37,812 bases of DNA from Candidatus Faecousia excrementigallinarum (GTDB lineage Bacteria; Bacillota; Clostridia; Oscillospirales; Oscillospiraceae): NCBI GenBank assembly GCA_018713285.1, contig DVFK01000022.1, positions 1 to 37,812 of the forward strand. The letters are read 5' to 3'. The position numbers and the translations under genes are program-made. The number at the start of each line of letters is the position of its first letter. Position 1 is the first letter of the stretch. Positions 1 through 8,560 of this stretch are shown one piece after another. The notes under the pieces were generated by a model. It was not told the origin of the DNA. It ran no database searches and was given only the letters and a program-made list of their open reading frames with translations.

Positions 1-2
1 GT

Positions 3-338
3 CTTGCTCTGATGTTCAACATGGCTCCACGCCTGGCAGACGCTTACAGAATAAATAACGACTTTCTTACAGTCATTCGCTCCTCCTCGTCCCAGGAGGG
101 CGGAAAATGGCTTACAGAGTGGTTATTCTCCGTGGAGGTAATGGATCTCCCGGAATTTCATGATTGCACCAAGGCATATCACAACTGGTACCGGGAAATT
201 CTCAACTCCATGGATGTCCCCTGGACAAACGGCTTTATAGAGGGCTGCAATAACAAGACAAAGGTTCTAAAAAGAGTATGCTACGGAATGAGGAACTTCT
301 CTAATTTCAGGAAAAGAATTCTGTTCTGTAATACATAA
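3..338 (+). CDS. ISL3-family transposase, C-terminal fragment (5' end outside window)
   Basis: The reading frame is open from the window edge, so this is the C-terminal part of a longer protein whose start lies upstream. The segment PWTNGFIEGCNNKTKVLKR followed by GMRNFSNFRKRIL is the typical C-terminal signature of ISL3-type DDE transposases, including the catalytic Glu in the NGFIEGCNN motif. ISL3 transposases are usually about 400 aa, so roughly three quarters is out of view and it cannot be told whether the element is intact. It lies on the plus strand, opposite to the host genes to its right, and ends 64 bp before the stop codon of the Dabb gene. The family is clear; activity is unknown. 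Confidence 0.85.
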   Translation, partial: LALMFNMAPRLADAYRINNDFLTVIRSSSSQEGGKWLTEWLFSVEVMDLPEFHDCTKAYHNWYREILNSMDVPWTNGFIEGCNNKTKVLKRVCYGMRNFSNFRKRILFCNT

Positions 339-340
339 AA

Positions 341-390
341 ATCGTGCCGGAGTTCTCGCTCCGACACGATCTGAACGTTTTTCTCTTTTT
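341..390 (+). terminator. Rho-independent terminator after the ISL3 transposase
   Basis: A 12-bp stem with one mismatch (341-352 with 359-370, six-base loop) is followed by a T-rich stretch on the plus strand. It begins two bases after the transposase stop codon and probably lies within the insertion sequence. Confidence 0.65.
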
Positions 391-402
391 GCGCGACCCC
401 AA
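391..402. other. Probable right end of the ISL3-type element
   Basis: The stretch between the terminator and the Dabb stop codon (minus strand: TTGGGGTCGCGC) is the likely terminal inverted repeat of the ISL3 element, because the host gene starts immediately afterwards. The partner end is outside the window, so the exact boundary and the target duplication cannot be confirmed. Confidence 0.35.
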
Positions 403-687
403 TTATACATCGTAGTCGGCGCAGACCCGGCTGTCCAGGTAATCCCAGAAGTGGGTTTTGGCTTCCTGGTGCAGAGGATGGTCGGCGTACACCGCCAACG
501 CCTCCCGGCTCTCGAACTCGGAGTACAGGGCATAGTCCATGCCCCCCTGATAGGCGGGGCGCACCTCCAGGTGAAGAAGGCCGGGAATCTTGCCCACCAG
601 GGGCTCCAGCACGGAGCGGATGGTCTCCACAGCGGCGGCCTTATCCACGCCCTCTTTCAACGTGTAAATCACAATATGCTTTACCAT
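403..687 (-). CDS. Dabb-family (stress-responsive alpha/beta barrel) protein
   Basis: A 94-aa protein starting MVKHIVIYTLKEG, with the Dabb (dimeric alpha-beta barrel) pattern: an N-terminal HIV-type strand, a helix, PGLLHLEVR, a Y-E-F strand, and a C-terminal YADHPLHQE motif. Members are small cytosolic ferredoxin-like barrels; most bacterial ones have no known substrate. A longer reading frame runs upstream to 825, but it crosses the ispH terminator, whereas the ATG at 687 has an AGGAGGT site six bases ahead, so that start is chosen. The stop codon lies next to the presumed end of the ISL3 element, yet the length is normal for the family, so the gene does not look truncated. Confidence 0.85.
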   Translation of the reverse strand: MVKHIVIYTLKEGVDKAAAVETIRSVLEPLVGKIPGLLHLEVRPAYQGGMDYALYSEFESREALAVYADHPLHQEAKTHFWDYLDSRVCADYDV

Positions 688-701
688 AGTTACCTCCTGA
701 T

Positions 702-730
702 AAAAAACCGGGGCTGGAATCCAGCCCCGG
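702..730 (-). terminator. Rho-independent terminator of the ispH operon
   Basis: A perfect 10-bp GC-rich stem (708-717 with 721-730, three-base loop) is followed on the minus strand by six Ts at 707-702. It ends the long operon immediately before the ribosome binding site of the Dabb gene, whose expression must come from readthrough or a hidden promoter. Confidence 0.93.
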
Positions 731-742
731 AAATTTGTGGCA

Positions 743-2689
743 TCAGGCTTCCTCAGAGGCCTCGTTGTTGCCCTCCAGCAGGGCACGGATGGACAGGGAG
801 ATACGCTTGTTCTCAGCGTCCACATCGGTGATCTTCACCTGAACCTCCTGACCCACAGACAGCACATCCTCGGGCTTGCCAATCCGACGGTCGGCAATCT
901 GGGAGATGTGAATCAGGCCGTCCACGCCGGGGATAATCTCAGCAAAGGCGCCGAAGGTCATCAGCTTCACAACCTTGGCGGTGACCACGTCGCCCACCTT
1001 GTAGTTGTTCATAAACTGATTCCAGGGGTTCATCTCAGCGGTCTTGTAGCCCAGGGAGATCTTGTGCTTGGCAGTATCGAAGGAGATGACATACACATCA
1101 ATCTCGTCGCCCACCTTCACAACCTCAGCGGGGTTCTTGATCCGGTTCCAGCTCAGCTCGGACACGTGAACCATGCCGTCCACGCCGCCGATGTCCACGA
1201 AAGCGCCGTAAGAAGTCAGGGACTTCACAACGCCGTGGTACTGCTTGCCTTCCTCGATTTCGCTCCAGATCTTCTCCTGAGCAGCCTTGCGAGCCTCAGC
1301 GGTCACGGCACGGATGGAGCCGATGACGCGGCGGCGGGCACGGTTGACCTCGGTAATCTTCATCTGCACGGTCTGGCCCACCAGAGCGGACATATCGCCG
1401 CCCTTGGCAACGCCGGACTGGGAAGCGGGGATGAACACCCGAACGCCCTTGTGGTTAGCCACCAGGCCGCCCTTGTTCTCCTCGGTGATGGTGCCTTCGA
1501 TGACGGTCTTCTCCTCGCAGTAAGTAGCCATCTCGTCCCACACCTTCATGCCGTCCAGCTTCTTCTTGGACAGCTGGCAAGTGCCCTCCTGGTCGTTCAC
1601 CCGGACCACGAAGACCTCAATCTCGTCGCCTACATGGAGGATGTCCTCAGGCTTTACAGCAGGGTCGGCGCTGACTTCGTCGTAGGGAATGTAGCCAGCG
1701 TGCTTGGTGCCCAGATCGATCTGGACTTCGGTAGCACCGATTCCGGTAACAATACCAGTAACCTTATCTCCTGTATTTAAAGTCTTGATGGACTGCTCGA
1801 GAAGTTCCTCGAAGTTCTCCTCCTGCACAGCCTCAGCATTCATGATTTCGCTCATAGTCTTGTTGACCTCCTTTATAATCCACGCCGGTGTAGAAGCACC
1901 GGCTGTGATTCCAACATCAGCCACACCGCAGAAAAACTCCGGTACCAACTCGGCGGCATTGTCCACCAGCGTGACCCGGCTGCAGTGCTCCCGGCAAATC
2001 ATAGCGAGACGGCCTGTGTTGGAACTGTGTGTGTCACCTACAACGACCATAGCCTGACAAATTGAACTCAATTTTGCCGCTTCACTCTGCCGAAATTCTG
2101 TAGCTTTGCATATTGTATCAAAGATTTTCAAATTAGTAAACAGTTTTTTTGCGATTTCGCCGCATTTTTTCCATAAATTTTCCGTGGAGGTGGTTTGGCA
2201 CACCATGCACACGGGCAAATCCGGGGAAAAATCCGGTTCCTGGGCCCATTTTTCCAGTTTTTCCGGGGTATCGAAAATGCGGCAGCTGGTGCACCACCCG
2301 GCAATCCCCTCCACCTCCGGGTGGGTTGGGGTGCCGATGATGATGGGAAGCCGCCCTTCCTCCTCTGCCCGGCTCACAATTTCGTGGATGCGCTTCACGA
2401 AAGGACAGGTGGCATCCACGATCTCCACCCCCTGCTCCTCCAGAAGCCGGTACACCTGACGGGACACCCCATGGGAGCGGATAATCACCGTATCCCCGGG
2501 CTGGGCCTCCTGGGGGCTCTCAATCACAGAAACACCCATCTGCTGAAAATGGGAAACCGCATGGCGGTTATGGATAATGGGGCCCAGGGTGCACACCCGG
2601 CCCTTTTCCCGGGCCGCCTGCTCCACCAGCTCCACCGCCCGGTTCACCCCGAAGCAGAAGCCGGCACTTTTTGCCACATGGATACTCAT
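743..2689 (-). CDS. ispH: 4-hydroxy-3-methylbut-2-enyl diphosphate reductase fused to ribosomal protein S1 domains
   Basis: A 648-aa fusion. Residues 1 to about 285 are IspH (LytB), the [4Fe-4S] enzyme that makes IPP and DMAPP in the last step of the MEP isoprenoid pathway. The three cluster cysteines are at C12 (FCFGV), C95 (DATCP) and C194 (TICKAT). The HPEVEG motif with the catalytic Glu and the substrate-binding SSN (222-224) are present. Residues about 305-635 form four S1 RNA-binding repeats; the last two are the most canonical (SYGAFVDI...GMVHVSEL and TFGAFAEI...GLIHISQI). The fusion is known in Clostridia, where the second half serves as an S1-like protein. The start overlaps the cmk stop as ATGA, indicating translational coupling. 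A terminator follows. Confidence 0.97.
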   Translation of the reverse strand: MSIHVAKSAGFCFGVNRAVELVEQAAREKGRVCTLGPIIHNRHAVSHFQQMGVSVIESPQEAQPGDTVIIRSHGVSRQVYRLLEEQGVEIVDATCPFVKRIHEIVSRAEEEGRLPIIIGTPTHPEVEGIAGWCTSCRIFDTPEKLEKWAQEPDFSPDLPVCMVCQTTSTENLWKKCGEIAKKLFTNLKIFDTICKATEFRQSEAAKLSSICQAMVVVGDTHSSNTGRLAMICREHCSRVTLVDNAAELVPEFFCGVADVGITAGASTPAWIIKEVNKTMSEIMNAEAVQEENFEELLEQSIKTLNTGDKVTGIVTGIGATEVQIDLGTKHAGYIPYDEVSADPAVKPEDILHVGDEIEVFVVRVNDQEGTCQLSKKKLDGMKVWDEMATYCEEKTVIEGTITEENKGGLVANHKGVRVFIPASQSGVAKGGDMSALVGQTVQMKITEVNRARRRVIGSIRAVTAEARKAAQEKIWSEIEEGKQYHGVVKSLTSYGAFVDIGGVDGMVHVSELSWNRIKNPAEVVKVGDEIDVYVISFDTAKHKISLGYKTAEMNPWNQFMNNYKVGDVVTAKVVKLMTFGAFAEIIPGVDGLIHISQIADRRIGKPEDVLSVGQEVQVKITDVDAENKRISLSIRALLEGNNEASEEA

Positions 2690-3366
2690 AGGGGTATCTT
2701 CTCCCCGATGATTTTCTTCATGGCGGCAATCACGCCGTCAATGTCCAGGTCGGAGGTATCCAGCTCTACAGCATCGTGGGCTTTTTTCAGGGGCGCAATT
2801 TCCCGGTGGGTGTCCTGGTAGTCCCGCTGCTCAATCTCCTTGAGAATCTGAGGAAGCTCCGCCTTCTGTCCCTTGGCAATCAGCTCATCATACCGACGCT
2901 TGGCACGAACCTGGGAGGAAGCGGTGAGGAAAATCTTTACGTCGGCCTTGGGCAGCACCACGGTGCCGATGTCCCGACCGTCCATAATCACATTGTGCTT
3001 TCTGGCCACATCCCGCTGCATATCCAGCAGCATATCCCGCACCTCTTTGTGGGCGGACACCAGGGATGCCTTCTGGGAAATCTCCTGGGTGCGGATGTCC
3101 TTGGTCACATCCATGCCGTTCATAATCATATGCTGGCTGCCGGTTTCGTCATATTCAATCTCCACCGTCAGTTCGTCAATGTACCGCCGGACCCCGTCCA
3201 CATCCTTGGGGCTTACTCCCCAAAGGTCCAGAAAATAGGCAACCGTCCGGTAAATTGCCCCTGTATCCACATAGCAGTAGCCCAGTTCGGCAGCCAAACG
3301 GCGGGCAATGGTACTCTTTCCTGCACCGGCAGGGCCGTCAATGGCAATGCTGTATGTCTTTGCCAT
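2686..3366 (-). CDS. cmk: Cytidylate kinase
   Basis: A 226-aa P-loop kinase that phosphorylates CMP and dCMP to the diphosphates. The N-terminal Walker A motif is DGPAGAGKST, followed by YVDTGAIYRTVAY; further motifs are DGRDIGTVVLP and the lid region RAKRRYDEL. Length and motif order match bacterial Cmk. The ATG at 3366 has an AAGGAG site. The stop overlaps the ispH start by four bases. The neighbourhood cmk next to ispH-S1 resembles the common bacterial cmk-rpsA linkage, with the S1 part here carried by the ispH fusion. Confidence 0.97.
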   Translation of the reverse strand: MAKTYSIAIDGPAGAGKSTIARRLAAELGYCYVDTGAIYRTVAYFLDLWGVSPKDVDGVRRYIDELTVEIEYDETGSQHMIMNGMDVTKDIRTQEISQKASLVSAHKEVRDMLLDMQRDVARKHNVIMDGRDIGTVVLPKADVKIFLTASSQVRAKRRYDELIAKGQKAELPQILKEIEQRDYQDTHREIAPLKKAHDAVELDTSDLDIDGVIAAMKKIIGEKIPL

Positions 3367-3386
3367 AATTTTCTCCTTCTTCCTGA

Positions 3387-4421
3387 TTATTGATTTTCCC
3401 GGAGCTTGGCAAGAGCCGCCCCTTCCAGGGCCACCACCCGCTCCGCTGTCAGATTCAGCCGCTGCCCCACTTCCTGGGGGCTCAGGGGCGTACCCCCTTC
3501 CAGGCCGAAGCGCAGGCTCAGAAGCTCCGCCTCCCTGGGTTCCAGGGTGGAGAGCATTTCCGCAATCCGCTGGCGGCTCTGGAAATATGCGGTGTTTTCC
3601 ACCGCCTGTTCATCGTCCGGCTCCTCCCGGGGCTTTTCCCGGTTGTCGATTTTCTGCCGCAGCTTGGCATCTGAGAGCATTTTTTCGTAAGTAGCCGCCT
3701 GTTCCGGGGTGACGTGAAGAAAGTCTGCAATCTCCTCCAGGGTGGGATTTCTTCCCAGACTGGTAAGGAGCTGCTGGTCCGCTGCCAGATAGTCCTCCAT
3801 CCCCTGCCGGAGCTTGCTCCCAAGCCCGGAGCTGCGCAGCTGCCAGAATATCACTTTCGCCAGATACTGGCGGATGTACCACAGGCAATGCCGGGTAAAG
3901 TCCCCGGATTCATACTGCAAAATCCCCTGCCACAGGCCAAGGCTTCCCTCCTGAATGAGATCCAGCAGCAGCACGCCGTAGCCGGTGCATTTCCGGGATT
4001 CCTCTACCACCAGGCTCAGCATCTCGTTTGCCAGCTGCTCTGCGGCAGCCTGATTCCCTTCCCGGTAGCGCTGCAAATACCCTTCCACATTTCCCGTAGC
4101 TGGGCGTGTTGCCAGCTCCTGAAGGTACAAAGCCAGGGGGTCATTTTCCGGGAGGTTCCCCAGCAAATCCGCCTGCCGGGCCAGCTTCATCTCCCAGGCC
4201 AGCCGCTCTCCGGCGGCACCGGAGACCGTCTCCCGGGGCACTCCCGCCAAATCCAGGGTGATTCCCCCTGCTTCCAGGGCATCCAGGGCATCCTGGGCCA
4301 CATCCTCCGGCTCCGCTTCCAGCAAGGTCAGCCAGTCCAAAAGATGTACGGTGTCTCCCCGATGCTTTGCCTGCAGCGCCGCCTCCCAGGGGGCAAGGTC
4401 AAACATAAATTCCTCTGTCAT
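3387..4421 (-). CDS. Degenerate sigma-70-like protein with a region 1.1-like N-terminus
   Basis: A 344-aa sigma-70 homologue that lacks several key residues. Residues about 13-60 resemble sigma region 1.1 (helices ending in [10 protein letters not shown]). [10 protein letters not shown] (94-103) matches region 1.2 and [13 protein letters not shown] (151-163) matches region 2.2. Region 2.3/2.4, normally YKFSTYATWWIRQ, is reduced to [11 protein letters not shown]. Region 3 ([11 protein letters not shown]) and region 4 ([18 protein letters not shown]) are recognisable, but the recognition helix reads [10 protein letters not shown] instead of the usual TRERIRQIE. It probably binds core polymerase or another protein rather than promoters, which is inference. 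The start overlaps the upstream sigma stop as ATGA, so the two are made together. It could also be a diverged functional sigma. Confidence 0.8.
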   Translation of the reverse strand: MTEEFMFDLAPWEAALQAKHRGDTVHLLDWLTLLEAEPEDVAQDALDALEAGGITLDLAGVPRETVSGAAGERLAWEMKLARQADLLGNLPENDPLALYLQELATRPATGNVEGYLQRYREGNQAAAEQLANEMLSLVVEESRKCTGYGVLLLDLIQEGSLGLWQGILQYESGDFTRHCLWYIRQYLAKVIFWQLRSSGLGSKLRQGMEDYLAADQQLLTSLGRNPTLEEIADFLHVTPEQAATYEKMLSDAKLRQKIDNREKPREEPDDEQAVENTAYFQSRQRIAEMLSTLEPREAELLSLRFGLEGGTPLSPQEVGQRLNLTAERVVALEGAALAKLRENQ

Positions 4422-5278
4422 TCCAGAAAGTCCTCCAATCCAAAGCCGGTTCCCAGCTTTTGCAGCTTGTTCAGAGCCTGGCGCTCAATCTGGCGCACCC
4501 GCTCCTTGGACACCCCCAGCTGCTTTCCGATTTGCTCCAGGGTATGGCAGACGCCGTCCTCCATACCGAAGTGAAGACGCAGCACCTGCTGCTGCCGGGG
4601 TTCCAGCTGGGAAAGCAATGCATCCATGTTCTGCTTCAGCTCCCGGCGCACCAGCTCCTCCTGGGGCTGGGGTGCCTGCAAGTCCTCCAGAAGCAGCCCC
4701 AGGGTACTGTCCTCCCCTTCTCCCGTGGGGGAGTCCAGGGAGCATACCTGGGGCATCAGGTCCAGCAGCTCCTGCACCTTTCCTTCCGGAAGGCCGCAAT
4801 ACTTCGCCAATTCTTCCGCAGTGGGTTCCCGCTCCAGGCTCTGGCGCAGAGCGGTCTGCCCCTGAATGAGCTTACGCATCCGCTCCGCCGTATGGGTGGG
4901 TACCCGAATCACCCCGGCCTGGTTAATGAGGTACCGGCTGATTCTCTGGCGAATCCACTTGGTAGCATAGGTGGAAAACCGGTAGTCCAGGGTGTAGTCA
5001 AATTTCTTCGCCGCCACCAGAAGGCCGATGCTGCCCTCTTGAATCAGGTCCAGCAGGGGCACACCCCGCCCAGCGTATTCCTTGGCAATGGATACCACCA
5101 GACGGAGGTTGGAGTTTACCATCTTCACAATCGCATCCTTGTCTCCCTGGGCGCATTTTTTCGCCAGTTCCCGCTCCTCCTCCGGGGTCAGAAGGGGGAA
5201 ATTCCGGATTTGCTGCAAAAATTCCCCGGTATCCTCCTCCCAGACGGGCGGTTTTTTCTCCATAACCCCTGTACTCAT
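4418..5278 (-). CDS. Sigma-70 family RNA polymerase sigma factor (RpoD/SigA-like, no region 1.1)
   Basis: A 286-aa sigma factor with regions 1.2, 2, 3 and 4: [20 protein letters not shown] (core binding), [20 protein letters not shown] (region 2.2), [17 protein letters not shown] (-10 recognition), the region 3 [11 protein letters not shown], and a helix-turn-helix with [11 protein letters not shown] (about 255-266). It is short because it lacks region 1.1. Its place directly after dnaG is the classic rpoD position, but one of the two invariant Trp residues of region 2.3 is Lys (K107). It may be the primary factor or a group 2 relative; another rpoD elsewhere cannot be excluded. It overlaps the dnaG stop by four bases and the downstream sigma-like gene by four. 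Confidence 0.9.
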   Translation of the reverse strand: MSTGVMEKKPPVWEEDTGEFLQQIRNFPLLTPEEERELAKKCAQGDKDAIVKMVNSNLRLVVSIAKEYAGRGVPLLDLIQEGSIGLLVAAKKFDYTLDYRFSTYATKWIRQRISRYLINQAGVIRVPTHTAERMRKLIQGQTALRQSLEREPTAEELAKYCGLPEGKVQELLDLMPQVCSLDSPTGEGEDSTLGLLLEDLQAPQPQEELVRRELKQNMDALLSQLEPRQQQVLRLHFGMEDGVCHTLEQIGKQLGVSKERVRQIERQALNKLQKLGTGFGLEDFLE

Positions 5279-7014
5279 GTTTTCGTTCCTTTACTTTCTT
5301 TCAGCTTATTCCGCAGGGCCAGCAAATCCGCATCGGAAGAAACGGTTTTCTCCTGATGCTCCGTCAGCACCGTGCGGATACAGTCCCGGAAGGCCTTTTC
5401 ATTCACCGGCCCCTGGTGCCGCTGAAGCACACCTGTTAAATGGGCCATCTCCTCCGGGGTGATGTCCTCCAACACCCCCAGCTGCACCTCCAGCCCCTGC
5501 CGGTGCCGGTTCAGCAGCTGGGCAAACACCCGTCCCAGCAGAGGGACGGAAAAAGACTCGGGGGTGAGTCTTCCCAGGCTGTCCATTAAGGACGGGTCCC
5601 GGAGTACCTGGCAGAGGATTCCCTCCTCCGCCATAGCGGACTTCATATTGTCGTAGCGGATGGAGCGGTCCTTGGGCTGCAGAGCCTTCATGGGCTCCAA
5701 ATCAATCTTTTCCTGCCGCTTCTTCTCCTGGGCCACCCGCCGCCGAAAGGCTTTGTCCACCTCCAACTTCATGGCGTCCATGGTGATTTTGGCAGCCTCC
5801 GCCACCCGGCCGCTGTAAACCTCCCGCTTGACGGAGCTGTCCAGGGTGCAAATCAGCTGGGCACATTCCTGAACATAGCGGATTTTTTCCTCGTCCACCG
5901 CCAGATTATACTTGCTGGCAATGCCTGCCAGCTGGAACTCCACCCGGTTGGTGGATTCCTGCAAAAGCAGCTGGAACCGCTCTGCGCCGAATTTCTTGAG
6001 AAACTCGTCCGGGTCCTTGGCGTCGGGGATTTTCAGCACTTTAATGCGGATTCCCGCCTGTTCCAGCATGGGAATGGCCCGGCGGGTGGCGTTTTGCCCC
6101 GCCTGGTCTGCATCGTAAATCAGGTACACCTGCTCTGTGTAACGGCTCAGAAGGGTGGCGTGTTCCTGGGTCAGGCTGGTGCCCAGGGACGCTACGGCAC
6201 AGTCAAAGCCGTACTGGTACAGGGCAATGGCATCCATATACCCCTCCACCAGAATCAGGTAGCCCAGCTTGCTCTTCTTCGCCAGGTTCAGGGCAAAAAG
6301 GTTCTTACGTTTGTTGAAAATGAGAGTTTCCGGGGAATTGAGATACTTGGGGGTGGAGTCGTCCATCACCCGGCCGCCGAAGCCAATCACATTCCCCCGG
6401 ACATCGATAATGGGAAACATCAGCCGGTTGCGGAAGCGGTCGTAGATTCTGCCGCCCTTTTCCGACACCAGGCCTGCATCTTTCAGCTCCTGCTCCGTGT
6501 AGCCCTTGGCCTTCATGGCATCCACCAGGCCGTTCCAGCTGTTGGGAGCAAAGCCGATTCCGAATTTGGTGAGGATGGCCGGGGTCATGCCCCGCTTCTG
6601 GGCGTAGGCCAGCCCTTCCGCTCCGGCGGGGCTGTGCAGCTGGCTGTGGAAATACCGGGCTGCTTCCTTGGAAAGGGCCCACAGCCGCTCCTGCTGCCGG
6701 TACCGGCTCTGGTACTGCTCGTCCTCCGGGACCTCCATCCCAGCCCGCTTTGCCAGGGCCCGCACCGCATCCGGGTAACTCAGCCCCTCAATTTCCATCA
6801 TGAAATTGACCACGCTGCCGCCCTTGTGGCAGCCGAAGCAGTAGTAAATTCCCTTATCCGGAGCTACGGAAAAGGAAGCAGTTTTCTCTCCGTGGAAGGG
6901 GCACAGGCCAAAGAGGTTTGCACCGGAGCGTTTCAGGTGCACATACTGCCCCACCACTTCCTCAATGGGGTTTCTTGCCACCAGTTCATCCATAAATGAC
7001 GGGGGAAATGCCAT
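5275..7014 (-). CDS. dnaG: DNA primase
   Basis: A 579-aa primase that makes RNA primers at the replication fork. The CHC2 zinc-binding domain uses C38, H41, C59 and C62. The central RNA-polymerase core carries [16 protein letters not shown] and a TOPRIM fold with the conserved Glu in [10 protein letters not shown] and the acidic [10 protein letters not shown] motif. The C-terminal part (about 440-579) is the poorly conserved helicase-interaction domain. The ATG at 7014 follows an AAAGGAGGGG site. It sits in a macromolecular-synthesis-type operon with the sigma gene overlapping its 3' end. Confidence 0.97.
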   Translation of the reverse strand: MAFPPSFMDELVARNPIEEVVGQYVHLKRSGANLFGLCPFHGEKTASFSVAPDKGIYYCFGCHKGGSVVNFMMEIEGLSYPDAVRALAKRAGMEVPEDEQYQSRYRQQERLWALSKEAARYFHSQLHSPAGAEGLAYAQKRGMTPAILTKFGIGFAPNSWNGLVDAMKAKGYTEQELKDAGLVSEKGGRIYDRFRNRLMFPIIDVRGNVIGFGGRVMDDSTPKYLNSPETLIFNKRKNLFALNLAKKSKLGYLILVEGYMDAIALYQYGFDCAVASLGTSLTQEHATLLSRYTEQVYLIYDADQAGQNATRRAIPMLEQAGIRIKVLKIPDAKDPDEFLKKFGAERFQLLLQESTNRVEFQLAGIASKYNLAVDEEKIRYVQECAQLICTLDSSVKREVYSGRVAEAAKITMDAMKLEVDKAFRRRVAQEKKRQEKIDLEPMKALQPKDRSIRYDNMKSAMAEEGILCQVLRDPSLMDSLGRLTPESFSVPLLGRVFAQLLNRHRQGLEVQLGVLEDITPEEMAHLTGVLQRHQGPVNEKAFRDCIRTVLTEHQEKTVSSDADLLALRNKLKESKGTKT

Positions 7015-7045
7015 GACTGCCCCTCCTTTCCCTTAAAAATTGGTC

Positions 7046-7492
7046 TTATCTCTTTTTCAGTCTCCGGGGTTCGTGGTGCACATCTTCCAGGGTCTCGGCC
7101 TTTTTATACATCACAAGGGCAATGAGGAACAGAATGCCCATGCAGATGGGGTGTACCACATTGGGCCGCACCATGGGGTCCTGCTGCAGCAGGATGGGGC
7201 AGGCAGAGAAGCACATAGCCAGGAAGGACACCACCTGGATGGCCCGGAGCAGCCCCCGCTTGGCCCGGATGGCATAGGTGATGGCAAGGCCGCCTGCCAC
7301 AGCACCCAGAATCGCAGCCATGGGGGTTGCCATCTGGATGGCGGCATCGGGGATGACGTCAAAGTAGGAATAGTACACATTCTTCTGCTCCTGGATGTAG
7401 GCCACCGTGACAGAGTTGGGGGCCAGAGCCATGCCTTCTGCAACCACTGCCAGCAGAATCATCAGCACTTTCAGCAATGTTTTCTTGTTCAT
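7046..7492 (-). CDS. Small four-helix integral membrane protein, function unknown
   Basis: A 148-aa hydrophobic protein with four likely membrane helices at about residues 5-25, 53-75, 82-102 and 111-130 and a basic C-terminus (EPRRLKKR). I do not recognise a named family. A ribosome binding site GGGAGGA precedes the ATG. The gene lies between dgt and dnaG, 31 bp upstream of dnaG, with a possible promoter in front of it, so it may be the first gene of a dnaG-sigma transcript. Nothing in its sequence suggests a direct role in replication; co-transcription may be incidental. Confidence 0.75.
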   Translation of the reverse strand: MNKKTLLKVLMILLAVVAEGMALAPNSVTVAYIQEQKNVYYSYFDVIPDAAIQMATPMAAILGAVAGGLAITYAIRAKRGLLRAIQVVSFLAMCFSACPILLQQDPMVRPNVVHPICMGILFLIALVMYKKAETLEDVHHEPRRLKKR

Positions 7493-7526
7493 AGTTTCCT
7501 CCCGTTTTTTCTATCTGTAAAAAGCT

Positions 7527-7555
7527 ATTATAGCACATTATCCCCGGATATGCCA
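7527..7555 (-). promoter_or_regulatory. Possible sigma-A promoter for the membrane protein/dnaG segment
   Basis: A perfect TATAAT (minus strand, 7532-7527) sits 35 bp before the start codon of the membrane protein gene, overlapping the end of dgt. The -35 region at 17 bp spacing (TGGCAT) is weak. Confidence 0.45.
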
Positions 7556-8551
7556 TCCCGCCGGGACAAATATTTCCGTGTATTTATGTACCGCATAGTT
7601 GTCGGTCATGCCGGCGATGTAATCGCACACCGTCCGCTCCATGCCATCCAAAGACAGCTGGGGCTGAAAGTCCTGGGGAATTGCCTCGGGATGGGCATAA
7701 TAATACTCATACAGCCGCCGGAGCATATCCTTGGCCTTGCTCTCCTCCCCCTTGGCAACGGGGTTGCGGTACACCCGCTCAAACATAAAGCTTCGCAAAT
7801 CCCGAAGGGCAATATCTACCTTGGGGGACAGAAGAATCCGCCCCTCCTCCCGGGATACCCGAATCATGTCGCACACCAGGGTGTCAATCCGCTCCCGGTG
7901 GGAATGGCCCAGCACCCGGGCAATGTCTCTGGGGATGTCCTCATTGGTGAGAATACCGCCTCTTATGGCATCGTCGATGTCGTGGTTTACATAAGCTATC
8001 TGGTCTGAACGGCGCACCACCTGGCCCTCCAGGGTCTCGGGAATCCGCTCTCCGGTGTGGCCCAGAATGGCCATCCGCACCTCATAGGTGAGATTCAGCC
8101 CTTCGCCCCCGTTTTCCAGCACATCCACCACCCGCAGGCTCTGCTCATTGTGGCGGAAGGGCTCTTTCATCATGGCGGACAAGGCCGCCTCTCCGGCGTG
8201 GCCAAAGGGGGTATGGCCCAGGTCGTGGCCCATGGCACCGGCTTCCGCCAAATCCTCATTCAGCCCCAAAGCCCGGCAGATGGTCCGGGCAATCCGGGCA
8301 ACCTCGATGGTGTGGGTCATACGGGTACGATAGTGATCTCCCTCCGGCTGCAAAAACACCTGGGTTTTGTGCATCAGCCGCCGGAAGGCCTTGCAGTGGA
8401 CAATCCGGTCCGTGTCCCGCTGGTAGACGGTACGCACATCCTCCTCCCTGGGCTCCTCCGGACGGATTCTGCCCCGGCTTTCGTCGGAAAACGCTGCCAA
8501 AGGATTCAGGCGCAAATGCTCCTGCCGCTCCAATTCTTCCCGAATGTTCAT
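7538..8551 (-). CDS. dgt: Deoxyguanosinetriphosphate triphosphohydrolase-like protein (HD domain)
   Basis: A 337-aa HD-domain protein of the dGTPase family, which hydrolyses dNTPs to the nucleoside and triphosphate and affects dNTP pools. Metal ligands are visible as H80 (MTHTIEV), the H109-D110 doublet in GHDLGHTPFGHAGE, and an Asp in NHDIDDA (about 191). The N-terminal R-x-F-R-R-L-x-H-K-T-Q motif is typical of this subfamily. The short form without the E. coli insertions matches the Dgt type 2 proteins of Gram-positives. An AGGAGG site precedes the ATG. In many Firmicutes dgt lies directly upstream of dnaG, as here apart from the small membrane gene. Confidence 0.93.
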   Translation of the reverse strand: MNIREELERQEHLRLNPLAAFSDESRGRIRPEEPREEDVRTVYQRDTDRIVHCKAFRRLMHKTQVFLQPEGDHYRTRMTHTIEVARIARTICRALGLNEDLAEAGAMGHDLGHTPFGHAGEAALSAMMKEPFRHNEQSLRVVDVLENGGEGLNLTYEVRMAILGHTGERIPETLEGQVVRRSDQIAYVNHDIDDAIRGGILTNEDIPRDIARVLGHSHRERIDTLVCDMIRVSREEGRILLSPKVDIALRDLRSFMFERVYRNPVAKGEESKAKDMLRRLYEYYYAHPEAIPQDFQPQLSLDGMERTVCDYIAGMTDNYAVHKYTEIFVPAGWHIRG

Positions 8552-8560
8552 GGCTGCCTC

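Noticed and set aside
743-1780. Long plus-strand open frame opposite ispH
   Set aside because: It mirrors the ispH-S1 coding frame, is rich in His, Leu and Gly as typical for antisense frames of GC-rich genes, and has no ribosome binding site.
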